Below, one piece after another: positions 44,341-56,462 of a stretch of 64,000 nt of DNA; the first letter of the stretch is position 1; every line of letters begins with the position of its first letter. Below the pieces are notes generated by a model. It did not search any database. It had not been told where the DNA came from and was given only the letters and a program-made list of their open reading frames with translations. This DNA comes from Diplocarpon mali. Taxonomy: Eukaryota; Ascomycota; Leotiomycetes; Helotiales; Drepanopezizaceae. The translations under genes were made by a program, and so were the position numbers. Location of the stretch: contig JAENRP010000002.1 of the NCBI GenBank assembly GCA_024741835.1, forward strand, positions 425,806 to 489,805, given 5' to 3'.

Positions 44341-45273
44341 GATTTACTTTGAAAAAGCAAGGGCGATTCAAACTTATCTATAGTGCTGCATCTTGATAAT
44401 CACAACTCAAGTTTCGATTGAAACATTTGCAGGGTGTACTTGAATGACCGACCTTTCCAAATTTCAATTAGTATTTTTCCGCCCTCAAACTCCAACTGCG
44501 CTACTTTGCTACTTTGCTGCGACACCTGCTTTCCCTACCTCTTCGCGAGCCCCGAGCTAAAGAGGAGGCGGGCCGGCAAGTAGAATCGGATTGAAAAGGT
44601 TTAGAAGACTCATATGTGTATAGATATATATAATTCGATTCATCATTCTTCTAACCTTATCCCCTTTCGCGGTATCTTCCGAATACAGGATCATCTTCCG
44701 CCGAAGCAACTAAGCGTCAGTCGCGTGTGCACCCACGCCCAGAGGATCCGGCCACTCGAGGCCACGAAGACGAGAAAGGCTCTGAGGCTGTTGGCACCGG
44801 CATACCATCCCATCCACGTGTCCAGGCCCGAGAGACGCACGTGAGTGAGCACGCCTTTGTATTCGAGACCAGTCCGGTCCATCGACCTGCCGACGGACTT
44901 GTTTACTTTTACTCTGCCCCCACACGTGCCAGGACTCGGCTCTGGCCACGACTGAGGCGTGTCCCCTTGACGCGACACCCAGGCTTTGATTCGAGGCGGC
45001 TGGGCGTCGGTTGTTTTCCTTTATTTACTCACACGGTGCCTCTCGCTTGATTCTGGATGGGGGACGGCTTCCAAGAGTCTCGCCGGTTGATTCACAGCTG
45101 CGACCCCAGTGCTACAGGGAATTGGCCCTCCTCACTTTGCTCGGCTTGAATCAGGGTCAGCTCAGGGGCCACTTGGTGGCAGCTGTCGAACCCACTTCCC
45201 CCAGTTCCGCCCCCCGCGTGATCTCTCTTGTTTTGTTTTGGTCGCAATTTGACGTCTTGGCCAGCCGCCTCGA

Positions 45274-45316
<43 letters not shown>

Positions 45317-47138
45317 CCCCGCGAACGTTGTTTGTCTTGTTGTTGCGCGGCATCTTGGATCGGCATGGACACCAAAACTGCTTGGCCCCGCGTCGCACCA
45401 GACGTCCGGACAGGTGGAGTGGCTTTCCCTTGCGTGTCGGCGGCATGGCAGCGTGCTCTGGTCTCTCCTGTTTGGCATTGGCGCCCGCTGCTGTGACGGT
45501 TCCCCCCCGCCCAGTCCTCGTCGACTCGTAGATGGTCAAGAAAGAAGAAGCACCGCAAATCAATCAATGAATGCGACGCGGTCACGTCCCGGGCCCCAAG
45601 CTGTCCACGCCGCGCTCCGTGCAGCCGGGGGAAATCGAGCTCTCTTGGCTGAGGTTTGGCGTTCGTTTAGCTCGCATACCACGCCTTCTCGTCATCCCCC
45701 ATTCTCTACCCCGCGGCCGAGGAGACGACTTGACTTTGGCGAAGAGATCCGTAGAAGACCAGCCTGGTTGGCTTTTCCTCGCGCGTGATCACGATGCCCA
45801 GGGACTCCAGATCTTCCTCCCATGTCGGCCATCGAGCAGCCAGGGTCTCCGGGTCACAATTGACTTCAGCCTCCCTCCCTGCGGTACGAGGTGTCGACGC
45901 GGCGACGGCGACGGCGACGGCGACGGACTTTCTCGAGGAGCCGAGGTCAGGTCAGGAAGCACGACGTGCGCTGGCCTTCCCCGTCACCAAGCCGCAACCC
46001 TTCACCGGATGGCAAGCGAAGATCACGGCTCGCATACAGGCCCGACGAGCGTCAACAAACATACTTTTTTCCTCATCTCCCCAGTGGGCTTATTGCAAAT
46101 AAGACGCAAAGGTTCTTGCGCTCTCGCGCTTGGCCAAGCGCGGGGATGTCTCTCTCTCTCTCTCTCTCCCTCTCTCCTCCCCCTCGTCAGACGTTCCACC
46201 CGCCTCTCGTCGGCCCTCTCGCTTCCTGGCTGAGATGGCAGGTCACGTGGCCGAAATCCCATGCATCCAGCTGCCAGCAGCCAGCAGTCCACATTGACAC
46301 ATTCAACACCCATCCACCCCCCAACCTACCCATCCATCCATCCATCCGCATGCCAGCCAGGTCGACAGGCAACCTTCGCCGTCAGAGCAGCGTGACCCAG
46401 ACGAGGATGAGAGCCAGCATCGTTTGGGTTCCAGCAGGCCGAGTGCCTGCTGCGAGATGCTTCAGGGCGTCCTGGTACTCTAGCCAACCCGGTAGCTCAG
46501 ACGGTAAGCTGCCTACCTACCTTGTCCTCTGTCCAGAACTCTACTGTTGGGGAGAATGCAGCATGCCATGCCGCTGCGCATACACGGCGAGCTCGAGTTA
46601 CTTCGTTCATGGCTCCGTACTTCCTCGCAGGCCAAACCAACACCACATCACTTCGTACTTCGACTTGACTCCAATACAATCAATCGTACAGTCGCGTACG
46701 ACCAAAGACTACCAAGGGTGCTTTGCCGCAAAGTGCATTAGCAGGGTTTGATATACTTTTCTGGTGGTGTTTTTTGGGCCTGCGACGAATGAACTTCGAC
46801 ATTACTGTACTCCGCCAAGAGACCAAGACATGAGTTGCATCTGGGGCCCCAGGCCTGCCAACCGGAAATTTGGACCATGAAATGTCTCGCTCATAATACC
46901 GAGTGGGGTCGAGTGGAGTACGGCACAGTGCAATACCGCACAGTACCGCACAGGGCGGTACAGCTCTAGTAAGGATATATAGACTCGACTCCCCCCCTTG
47001 GATGCAGTCACTGTCGAGCATCCAGCATCCAGTACCCCGCCTCCAACATATCCAGCCTCCTCGTCCTGGCCATCAGGTCTCATCCCATCTCACCCTGGGT
47101 CTGGAGGGCTCCGTCGAGTCCGAGCAAGAGCGCGGAAA
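44341..47138. other. Gene-free GC-rich region with pyrimidine tracts
   Basis: 2.8 kb with many overlapping open frames (up to 286 codons) that are Arg/Ser/Pro-rich and have no recognisable family. It contains (TC)n at 45281-45314 and a shorter one at 46147-46172, plus catccatcc repeats near 46330. The last few hundred bases are the promoter of the transporter at 47139. Confidence 0.5.
45281..45314. repeat. (TC)17 microsatellite
   Basis: Thirty-four bases of perfect TC dinucleotide repeat. Confidence 0.95.
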
Positions 47139-47397
47139 ATGGAGAAGATTGGCCACAGCGAAACATCGGGAGACCTCGACATCTCCAAGGATGCCAAAGC
47201 AGACAACGAAGACCTATCTTCATCTGTGGCCCCCAAGTCGATTGACGACGCTCCTCAGTTCGATGCCCAGCAGACCAAGAAGCTGCTCCGCAAGCTCGAC
47301 TGGCACATTGTCCCATTTCTTGCGTTGCTCTACCTGTAAGTCGCCATGCTACATATGTATACGACATATTCCACAGACCCGTGTCCTTTTTTGGGGG

Positions 47398-47433
<36 letters not shown>

Positions 47434-49087
47434 TCGAGAGCGAGAAGGGAATAAGAAGAGGAAGAGGAAGAAAACTCTGGAACATCGCTTGCTGATCTCC
47501 TCTTCCTAGCCTTTCCTTTTTGGATCGGACCAACATTGGAAATGCCAAATTATTCAACCTGCAAAAGGACCTGGGCATGCCCACCTCGGGCCCCGACGCG
47601 ATTCAGTACAACCATGCCTTGGCGGTATTCTTCCCCTTCTACGTCGCAGCGGAGATCCCGTCCAACATGATGATGAAGCGTCTCCGGCCCAGCGTATGGC
47701 TCACGATCATCATGATGTAAGTCTACGCCTTTTACAGATCAGAAGAAGCATCAGCGGCTGACCCCCCAACCCCTCAGCGGATGGGCCGCTTGTACGATAT
47801 GCTTGGGCTTTGTCAGCAACTTCCACGGCCTCCTGGTTGCTCGGATCTTTCTTGGTATCTGCGAGGGCGGCCTGTTCCCTGGTGTCACCTACTACATCAC
47901 CATGTGGTACGCTCGCCATGAGTGTGGCCTCCGCATGGCCCTCTTCTTCTCTGCTGCGACCGCCGCGGGGGCCTTCGGCGGCCTCCTCGCTTTCGGAATC
48001 GGTCAGATGGACGGCGTTGCTGGTAGGGGCGGCTGGTCTTGGATCTTCATCCTCGAGGGAATAGCGACGATGCTCGTAGCCTTTGTCGCATACTGGGCTA
48101 TCCACGACTACCCCGACACGTGAGTCCTCTCTTGCTCTTCCTCTTGCTCTTCCTCTCGCTCTCCCCCTTCCTCACGACACTGCATTCGCCGGCATCAGCG
48201 CTAACCCTACCTAGTGCCAAGTTCCTCACCGAGGAGGAGCGCACGGAGGTCGCGCGCCGTCTGAAAGCGGATCGCAGCTCTCTCGCAGACGAGTTCAACC
48301 TCAAGTTCGCCAAGGATGCCTTTAAAGACTGGAAGATCTACGTGCACATGTTCATCACCATCGGCATCTACACCCCTCTGTACTCCATCTCGCTCTTCCT
48401 GCCCACCATCGTCAAGAACATGGGCTACTCTAACGAGGAATCCCAGCTGATGACCGTGCCTCCATACGTCGTAGCCTGTATCTTCACCATCGGGACTGGG
48501 TACTATGCCGATAAGCTGAAGCAGCGCGGCGTCTTCATGCTGGCCCATCAGGTGTCGGCCATGGTTGGCTTCGCCATGTTGGCCTCTTCCGGCAAGCCCG
48601 GTGTGCAGTATACCGGGACGTTCCTGGCCACCTCGGGCATCTACCCACTCGTGCCGATGGGCGTGGCGTGGAACGGAAACAACATCGGGGGCTCGCTCAA
48701 GCGCGGGGTTGGCATCGCCATGCACGTCGGATTTGGAAACCTAGGTGGGGCCATCTCGGCCTATTGCTTCCTGCCCAAGTATTCGCCTCGGTATGTCTGA
48801 TCCTCTCGCGGTCCCCTCCGCATCCCGTGATCCCTTTCCAGCTTGCGAGAGCGACCTCCTGACGAGTCTCACGTAGGTTCATCCCCGGTCACGCAACCCT
48901 CGCCTCCACAGTCGCCATGTCTTTCATGCTGACGGCCTTCATGACGACATGGCTGCGGCGTGAGAACGCGCGCCGCGACCAGTGGGCCTTGGAGAACAAC
49001 CGGCAGCCCGAGAACTACACCGAGCAAGAGAAGAACGCCGAGCGCGAGTTGGGGGATTACGCTACCTTCTACCGGTATACGGTATAG
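47139..49087 (+). CDS. MFS anion:cation symporter (allantoate/nicotinate permease family)
   Basis: Five exons: 47139-47335, 47510-47716, 47778-48119, 48215-48790 and 48877-49087, giving 510 residues. All donors are GT(A/G)(A/T)GT and all acceptors AG; every join keeps frame. The polar N-terminus ends with the conserved LLRKLDWHIVPFLALLYLL. LDRTNIGNA, the hallmark of this family (TNA1, DAL5 and relatives), follows across the first splice. ARIFLGICEGGLFPGV lies in segment 4, and NIGGSLKRGVGIAMHVGFGN in the segment 10-11 region. Such proteins import small organic anions such as nicotinate, allantoate or pantothenate with protons across the plasma membrane; the exact substrate cannot be read. Intron 1 contains a perfect GA microsatellite. 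The C-terminus ends ELGDYATFYRYTV, typical of the family. Confidence 0.92.
47402..47430. repeat. (GA)n microsatellite inside intron 1
   Basis: About 28 bases of GA repeat lie within intron 1 (47336-47509) of the symporter gene, between donor and branch region. Confidence 0.9.
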
Positions 49088-50506
49088 GCCAGTACGCGAC
49101 TCGGAACCGGGCTCTCTCTGTTTGCGAGAGGTGGGGTTGGAAACATTGCTCCGAGTCGGCAAGGCTTGAGGAGGTCGTCGACTTGACATGTATCTTAGCC
49201 GCGTAAAGATATGGGCGCAGCGGTATACAGAGGGAGCTTTGAATGTCGATGTAGATAATACTAATTACAGACCCAAGCTATTAACAATGATTAGAGATCA
49301 AGGGCTGTGCTGCGGTAGAGCAGAAGACGAGAACGACTTGGAAGAAAATAAAAGGACGAGGAGGAGATTTGCATTGGATTGGATCAGGATGTAGGGAGCG
49401 AGTATGTGTATTGAGGTTTATGTTGAGGAGGTAAGGGGGGCATTAGGGCGCGATTGGCGCGCGTGTGGTAACTGAAAATCGGCGGCGCTAGGACTGTTAT
49501 AAACACCGGTTTATATTTCAACGGCCGATTCAGCGTTTAGTAATATACAAGAAATTGCCTTGACAAAACTGTCTTGAGAAACTAGCTTAACTTATGCTTG
49601 TGTTGCAAGACTTTTTCGCAAGTCGGAGATAAAAATATCGATTTCGAACTTACAATCTCGTCGATCAAAGGGGCTAGTTTGGTGCGTTAGACTCAAGAAG
49701 CCGAACCCTGCACTTAAGCTTGTCGAGCTCCTTATATAGTAGTAGCAATACTAGGATCCGCTGCTTGTATATATTCTCCAATAAGAACAGCTCCTCTACG
49801 GTACTAGTAAGTGTCCTTGGACCGGTAGGTTTCTACTCTGCAAAACTCGCCTCTAAATCCGCTACCAAATTTGACGATTTTCTCCTTTTCCATCTCGTCC
49901 TCCCTGGTCTGGAGAACATCTCGCCCAGACTACATCGCCAGACGGGCTTCCGAAGTCTGGGCTTCGGGACCATCATCGCGGCTCGAGCATCGACGTCTGG
50001 CTCTATGCGCCCTTTGCCCCGGCGGTCTCCTTCCCTGCCGTTGACGTGTCCCTGGGCCGTTCGATCTCTCCTGATCCATCTGGCTGTCTGTGTTGCTCGA
50101 TCGTGGACTTCTGACCGGCTCGGCGGGTGTGGTGGGAGCCGTGTGACAAGGGGAGGGCAGTCATCGAGCAAGATAAAGTGGCCATGCTTGTCCAGAGAGG
50201 AGAAGTGCAGATAAGATCATGGGAGTGAGCCGGTTTTAGGCTAGTGCAGGGCATGCACCTTGGCACTGTATCCATGGAGATTGATCAGATTGAGTATCGC
50301 TGGACGGTTCGCCGGTGGTATCGTCCTCTTTAAAACGTGGTCCCGCGAGATACGCGTCTCATTATTGCCATGTATTTTCAATCCAGAAAAGCAATGTCAG
50401 GCGCGAACGCTTGTAGCTTGCAGGTCTATTCAGTGCTATCAGATCCTAGAAGTACGATCTATCCTGACTACAGAATATGAAAGGCTACGATGGACCGTGA
50501 AGGATC
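49088..50506. other. Intergenic region between convergent transporter genes
   Basis: 49090-49460 is 3' flank. 49500-49800 is AT-richer with a tRNA-Leu-like fragment (see findings). 49850-50450 has open frames without recognisable products. No gene called. Confidence 0.5.
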
Positions 50507-52200
50507 TCAAACGTTTTCGCCTTCGCCTCTCGACCCCGGCCTCACTATCTCTTCTTCGACGAATGCTTTTTGAACCGCTGATTCCAGATTCACAAATCCG
50601 AAAGCGATCACAACAAGTCCGCTCAAGCAGGCCAGCCATAAATACGGTAGTCCCAGCCAGAGGCCCTTCCACTCCATCCCTTTCGTAAAGAAGTAGGCTA
50701 GCGACGGCCCTGCAAACATCGCTCCGATGGCTTCTACCATGCCGACCAGCGTATAGATCCTCGACGTATGCTGCGGATCGACAAAAGCGGCTATGAGTGC
50801 CCGGGTCAGCGGGGCCAAGCCGTCCCCGAGAGTTGCGACTAGGATTCCCATCAAAACAATGGAGATGCTGGGACCGCCGAGAAGAATTACTCCGAGTGTT
50901 GCAACGGCCGCCGAACATTGTGCGAGAAGAAGATCTTTTCTGGCTGCAGTAAATCGGAACGGCAACCTGGGAGACATGAGGAGTTTTGAGAGCCCAGGAA
51001 GAGCGACAAGGAGGGTGAACACGCTTGCGATGCCGCGGATCGAGAGCAGATAGCCCGTCTGTGCTAGTGGCCAGCCAAATCGCTTGCTAAAGTACTGCAA
51101 GAAGAATTGTGTTATTCCGAGGACCGAAGGCATGAATTGTAAAAAGGTGAAGAGGATTATGGCCAGAGAAGTTGACTTGAGCATAGTGAAAGACTCGAAG
51201 AGCTGAGCCAAGGTATGCTGAAGGTGGGATGTGACGCTCGATATGATTGATTGTTCTTGTGGTAGATCTTCTTCTGCCTCGGACTTTGTAGGTAACGTTT
51301 CTGGGATGATGAAAATCAGAGCGGTGCCGATTGGCAGGAGAACCAGTGTCGTGCAGAGCGGAACCCAAGGAGATACGGTCTGCACAAGTCTAGAGGCAAG
51401 TACGGGGCCTATCAGGTTTGCTGCGAAAGTTGCAAGCGCAATTACAGAAAACGCGGATGCCCTAGGTATAATTAGATTGCAGGATGGCCAGTGACATCTG
51501 CCATCGCGTACCTGTTGGCCGGCAAGTTAACATCGGCTACTATAGAGTAGAGAACTGATGTGGTGACCGGTGTGCCGCCACCAATGACTTCAAATATAGA
51601 AGTATAGATGATCAGGTGGATTGGGATTGTCCGCCAGAAACGAAGTACCGCAAAGTTTGCAAGCATTGCCAGCATCACACCAACCATAGTAAGCAGGAAG
51701 ATAGGCTTCCGGCCGATTCTACAGAGTCAGTACGTCTGTTTTTGAATGAGAGCAAGAAATAAGTGCCTACTTATCGGCAAGAATGCCATACGGGAACGCA
51801 AATGCAAATCCTAGGAAACGTATTTAGCCTCGCCTTTAGATTTGACCAGATCTGACAAGGTACCGACAGCTGCTTCAACGGACGCGATTAATCCTGTCAG
51901 GTAGGCCAGCTCTGACTGGATCTCGTCGCGCTTGCAAAGCTTTTCATCGATAGCTCCGTTTCGCCCATCGAGAGTATCATAGAAGCGATGACAGAGAACG
52001 TCTTCCAAAATTCTCGTCGTCGGGACGATAACAAGCGTTCCTCCCGATCCCAGAATAACAAATGCAAGGGCAACGATGAATGTGATGCCCCGAGGAGATG
52101 TGACTTGAAATTTCCACGCTGATGTCGTCCTTTGAGGATTTTGTCGTGATCCGGTCAAGAGTGGGGTTGCCTCGCCAGGGGCTTTGGACACGACGGTCAT
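50507..52200 (-). CDS. Major facilitator superfamily transporter
   Basis: Four exons: 52200-51864, 51810-51771 (a 40-nt microexon), 51718-51512 and 51461-50507, giving 512 residues. Introns are 50-53 nt; intron 2 has a TACTGAC branch site. The polar N-terminus (GEATPLLTG) precedes segment 1. CRFYDTL..DEKLCK-type Cys residues lie in the first extracellular loop, and QSELAYLTGLI begins segment 2. The microexon supplies GFAFAFPYGILADK, and exon 3 starts IGRKPIFLL, so splicing rebuilds motif A (GxLADKxGRKP). Twelve segments can be counted, with a central polar loop near PTKSEAEEDLPQEQ. The layout matches a fungal group often compared with proton-coupled folate-type carriers; substrate unknown. 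An alternative ATG at 52263 would add 21 polar residues. Confidence 0.87.
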
Positions 52201-52919
52201 GTTTCTGCTTCTCCAAGAGTTTCTCAAGGTACTCGTTCGGCGCCACCAGGATGAAGCTGTCATTCCGAAGCTGTGACGTGTGTTGATGTTGTTTCGCGAA
52301 CAATTTCGCCTGAAGATCAGATTAGATAACTAGTGCCAGTATCGATCCGCAGAGCCCCCTTTTCTTTTTACGGGAGGAGGCGAACCAATCAGAAGAACTA
52401 TGCTGCCTCGTAAGTTGGCCTGTGAGGCATCGGTTGGAAATAGGAAGGGGGCGATATACACAGAACCTCTCGAAGCTGAGTCTACCTTTGTTGCATTTGA
52501 GATATTGCAACTTCTGTTATTCATTGAAGTAATAAAAATATTTCAGTCCACCAACAAATCTGAGTCCGAAAACGGTAGGCATGGATTGATTGAATAATGC
52601 GTACATTTTCGTCTATACCGAAACTGCTAAAAGACCCTTGTGAAAAGAATGAAATCTAACGATTCAGAGAAAGAAAGCTGAACGGTCTAAGCCCCGATTT
52701 GTGGCTAAATTATCATCAACTTGAAGATTCCTAGATTCCTCGGATTTTTTTCCCCGAGTACAAAGGATCAGGTTCCGGGGCATTGGGCTTCGAGCAGTTG
52801 ATTATCAGGAATTGATCAGAGTGGCACGAGGCTATGTGGCATACCAACACCCAACCTACTCTATCTCTATGCATACCTGCCGTACTGAAAAGCGAAAATT
52901 CTTCTTAATTACCAACTTG
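52201..52919. other. Upstream flank of the MFS gene
   Basis: Promoter region for the minus-strand transporter, becoming AT-rich toward the repeat at 52920. No gene recognised. Confidence 0.5.
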
Positions 52920-53830
52920 GTATTTTCTCCTTTTAATATGCTATATTGGTTTTGATATAACTAGTACAAGCGGAAAATGCCGCAGTTGGATTAAGTATAA
53001 GAAAAAGATAGTACGAAACCTGCTTACAATGCCTTCTTTAGCCAAATATGCCTAGAGTCCATATTCCTTAGATCGCGGCCAAAACTCCTATAGTTGAGTC
53101 AAGCGCTGGCCTCTTTAGGTCTCAAGTTCTCTGAAGAAGTGCTTAAACAGACAGAGTCGCCACAAGTTCCTTGTCCCAGAATGAGCTTTCTTCATTCATA
53201 GCAGCTAATTGTCCAGTTTTATAAAGCGGCTTACTAATTATCAGTAACCTCTTAACTGTAACCCTTCTTATCGACCGTCTTACTTGCAAAGATAAGGCTT
53301 CGAAGCAATAAAGGCTCTGAACAATATTCTCTTCCTCCCTCTTTCTTTGCATATTATAACTTGCCTTATTGACTCTCGTATCTATTGTTAGGTCCTTTCT
53401 CTATTTGTAAATATATGTTTAGATAAGACTAGAGTGCAAAGACGGAGATCGAAAGTAGAAGCCATATTGTAAGAGGGGGTGGATTCATACGTTTCAAGCC
53501 TTTTTGTCACAAGAGGCACTGTCGGTTGTGTGGATGAGAGATGCATTGTGCTATTGTGTTCAAAGTTCTCCTCGGGGTAGCTGTCTGCTAGGATGGTGCT
53601 AGGAAGGTGCTAATTCATGTTCCTAGCATCGCAATGATGCCTCCGGGCATATTCTCTTGCGCCTGCTCGTGTGTGCTGCCACCTGCATGTGACCCGTTTT
53701 GATAACTCGATATTGAAAGAACCTAATCTCGGCTCTGTATAATATTCAAGAGCCTGCAGGTCTGCAGGAGATACTACGTACAGCTGTTGAGTCATTGCCT
53801 CTCACCTCGTCTTAGCATTGCTTTCCCTAA
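52920..53830 (-). repeat. Dispersed repeat family B, copy 6
   Basis: Reverse-orientation copy and one of the less mutated. It runs from tccttttaatatgctatattgg to a reverse-strand end coding MTQQLYVVSPADLQALEYY, where copy 8 has MTQHLYAVSP. A short conserved reading frame at this end hints that the ancestral element was coding there, but I recognise no family. Confidence 0.65.
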
Positions 53831-53983
53831 AAAATACATAATAATTTTGAGCTAATTATAATAATGGCAATATATCCGTTTTGACGAAATACGAGGTTGC
53901 GGCTTTATTAAATCTTATTATAAACCACTTATTCCTGTTATATCATAACAATACAACATATAGATAAAACCTTCGATATCTCT

Positions 53984-54070
53984 AATTTCGGCTTGTAAAT
54001 TGAACAAAAGCGGCGTGGGTAGGTTTGTATTCGAGATGGACGTGTGCAGTATAGCCTCGTGCCATGTGAA
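53984..54070. repeat. Family D terminal fragment
   Basis: ttcggcttgtaaattgaaca followed by aaaagcggcgtgggtaggtt and ggacgtgtgc parallels the left and right ends of the 23927-25103 element. No opposite end was found nearby. Confidence 0.5.
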
Positions 54071-54625
54071 TTGATGCTAACTATCAAAGTACGTCATTCC
54101 CTCGACAATAAGACGAGCGATCAGCAGCGGGCTTTTGATCTGCGGTACTCGAAGGAGACATAGTATGGAACATGCTTCTCTTCTCTCGCAGACACCATGA
54201 GTCAGAACCTACCAACCAGAGCCCTAGAAGCAGGGAGATACGGCTATGCTAATAAGAAAGCGAGAGTCAACCGAGCCTCGAACTTGAACATGATCAAAAA
54301 GATCAAGTTTTGAGGATTGTCTGCGAAGCAAGCCAGTTGTTTAATTTTGTCGACAGCTCAGAGGAAGCATAAAACTACTCTCGAGGAGTCAGGCTCAACT
54401 CTTGACGAGTCTAGTCGAAAGCGCTATTCAACGCTAAACTAAATGACTAAAGTGCAGTATGCTACTCCGAGTGGCCATCCTTACTGACAACGGAGAACTT
54501 TGCGAGTAGGTTTTGACGCATGGTGTCTGCGATACTAAGAAAACGGGAGTAGACCCCAGAGCACCGGGCGACAGCCATCTGGATGAAGATCACCCACGCA
54601 GTGCATTAGTCGCATAAACCTTGAT

Positions 54626-54907
54626 GTACTTAGTACATGGGGAAATAATCTGAGGTTTTCTGTCTGTGCGCTATACTAGAACTTTCTTTTGCGCAGGGGT
54701 TTCGATAGGGGGTACTTGAAGCTTGGGAATCAATAACAGTTGAGATAATTAGAGATTTGATTAAGGAAATGCCAAATAGATGTAAAGCAGTGATTGACGC
54801 AAAAGGTGGCTATACAAAATACTAAGGAATTCAATGAAAGCAGCATTGCCAAGAACCTAGTGTGCACAGACAGAAAGCCTCAGAGTATTTCCCCATGTAC
54901 TAAGTAC
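54626..54907 (+). mobile_element. Tc1/mariner-derived MITE C4 keeping the transposase tail
   Basis: About 45-bp terminal inverted repeats are nearly perfect. The left is gtacttagtacatggggaaa, continuing to tttctgtctgtgc; the right end is the reverse complement with only a few changes. TA flanks fit Tc1/mariner target choice. Inside, one uninterrupted frame reads IRDLIKEMPNRCKAVIDAKG then GYTKY and stop (about 54748-54825): the last 25 residues of a Tc1-type transposase. The catalytic domain has been deleted, leaving 282 bp. Confidence 0.8.
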
Positions 54908-56462
54908 GTCAGCTAAGTCTGGATAATTTCGGACCTATCAAGCATTTTCTCCAAACTCTGACTTGAAGCTAGACTCTGATGAATTCACCCCGAAGCTTGG
55001 CTATGAAGCCCGAGGCTTGGCAAAATTCGGCCCAAGTTTGGCCTCGCCTACAGTCATCACACAACAGAGACGGGAAACCCTGGCCCCGGCCATCCACCCG
55101 GACCAGAGCTATGGGTTTGCGTATATCTTCTCCCTCACGCAGACGGCGGATGGAAATCCGCTCGAATCGTATCCGCTGTCTGCCCCGATCACAAGAGGAA
55201 TACCAGGGACGGAGTAGCTCTCCAACTGACTTTCACTGCGGGAGATCCATCCGGCAACCCCCTCGGTCTGAGCCGGGTATGCCTGCTCCCAATTTTCTTG
55301 CTTGTTTCGACCCACTGATCACCACCCCATGAACAGGGGGACACAGCTGCCTCAACAAAAGAGCGAGAGCAGGCCGAGTTCCTAGGCCTTCATATTATCT
55401 AAAGTTCTATGATGTTCGGAGGATTCCAATTACCTTCGCTTCGGGCAGATGACTGCACCGGAGTGATGCCCAAGAAAAGTAGGGGTTTCTTGCTAGCTCG
55501 CTTCTGAGCATCCAAGGTGGAAGTGCCATCTCGGAGTGGACTGGGGGATGAAGGTCCGAGACTCTACTACGATCAGCTATTCTCCCGAGCAGCGGGGTCC
55601 TCGACGGGAAGTTTTGGCCAACGCCGTTCGCGAAATCAAGAACATCGGGAGAGCGCCCAGGCTCAACGCAACAGCAGATATCGACGAGACGGTATTCGGC
55701 TCCCAACTTCCGACTCGATGGCAATGCGCGAAGGTGGTGTGAAGGGTAGCAGGTGTCAAGCGCCTACGAAGCTGCGATCTGCTAGGACTAGAAGAGAGAG
55801 TCGGGCGCTACGACTCTACTTGACTATCACCGCGCGGGTGAGCGGGAATCGGCACGTGATCACCATAGGAGTCTGGGCCAAGGCGTTTCTGATGAGCATT
55901 GCGGTGCACCTCCATACGCGCTGAACAGACGGTGTTTGCCAACATTGCTGCAGTGGCATTTACGTTGGCTAGCTCCGTCTCTGGTCTCGTGTACACATCC
56001 CTGGGTGCGACCCACCCAAAGGCAGGTAAGGATGTACTATACGCAGTTTGGTGGTCGAGAACTTCCTGTCACCGGTGGAAAAGACGAATCTACTCTCTCG
56101 CCAGGGCCATCTGGCCAGTGAGCAATTAGAGCCAGCTGCGTGAGCCAGGCTGATGTTTGCTGACATCTCCGCCAAAAAGGGGGGCCGATCTTGGAACCGA
56201 GACTCGGTCATCAGCTCGCTTATCGCTTGCAGAGGTCGCTTGGCGTTGATGGCGTCTCGTTGGCATCGAAAGTGGAGGAAGAGAACCGGGATCGCAGGTC
56301 CGCAGGACAAGCAAGGACGGAGAGCCAACAACGACACGAGGCACCGCTGTCCATGCAAGCAGTAAAGCTGGAGTGGAATGAATACGTACTGGCATCGACC
56401 TATCGTAGCCTCGTGCGAGGGAGAAGGCGGACTCGACAAATACAAGTACTACCATCAATAAT
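54908..56462. other. Region with open frames but no recognised gene
   Basis: GC-rich from about 54960. Overlapping frames on both strands (for example 55536-55742 plus, containing EVLANAVREIKNIGRAPRLN) look partly protein-like but match no family I know. They may be a decayed gene. The end of the window before 56463 is the 3' flank of the SDR gene. Confidence 0.4.

Noticed and set aside
46490..46530. tRNA-like ccggtagctcagacggtaagc
   Set aside because: Resembles a D-arm only; no anticodon arm, T-arm or acceptor stem follows.
45228..46751. Several 180-286-codon frames between the transposon and the symporter
   Set aside because: They run through dinucleotide repeats and overlap one another; composition explains the openness.
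55536..55742. 68-codon plus-strand frame with EVLANAVREIKNIG
   Set aside because: Looks protein-like but short, without start context or family match; kept only as a remark in the region entry.
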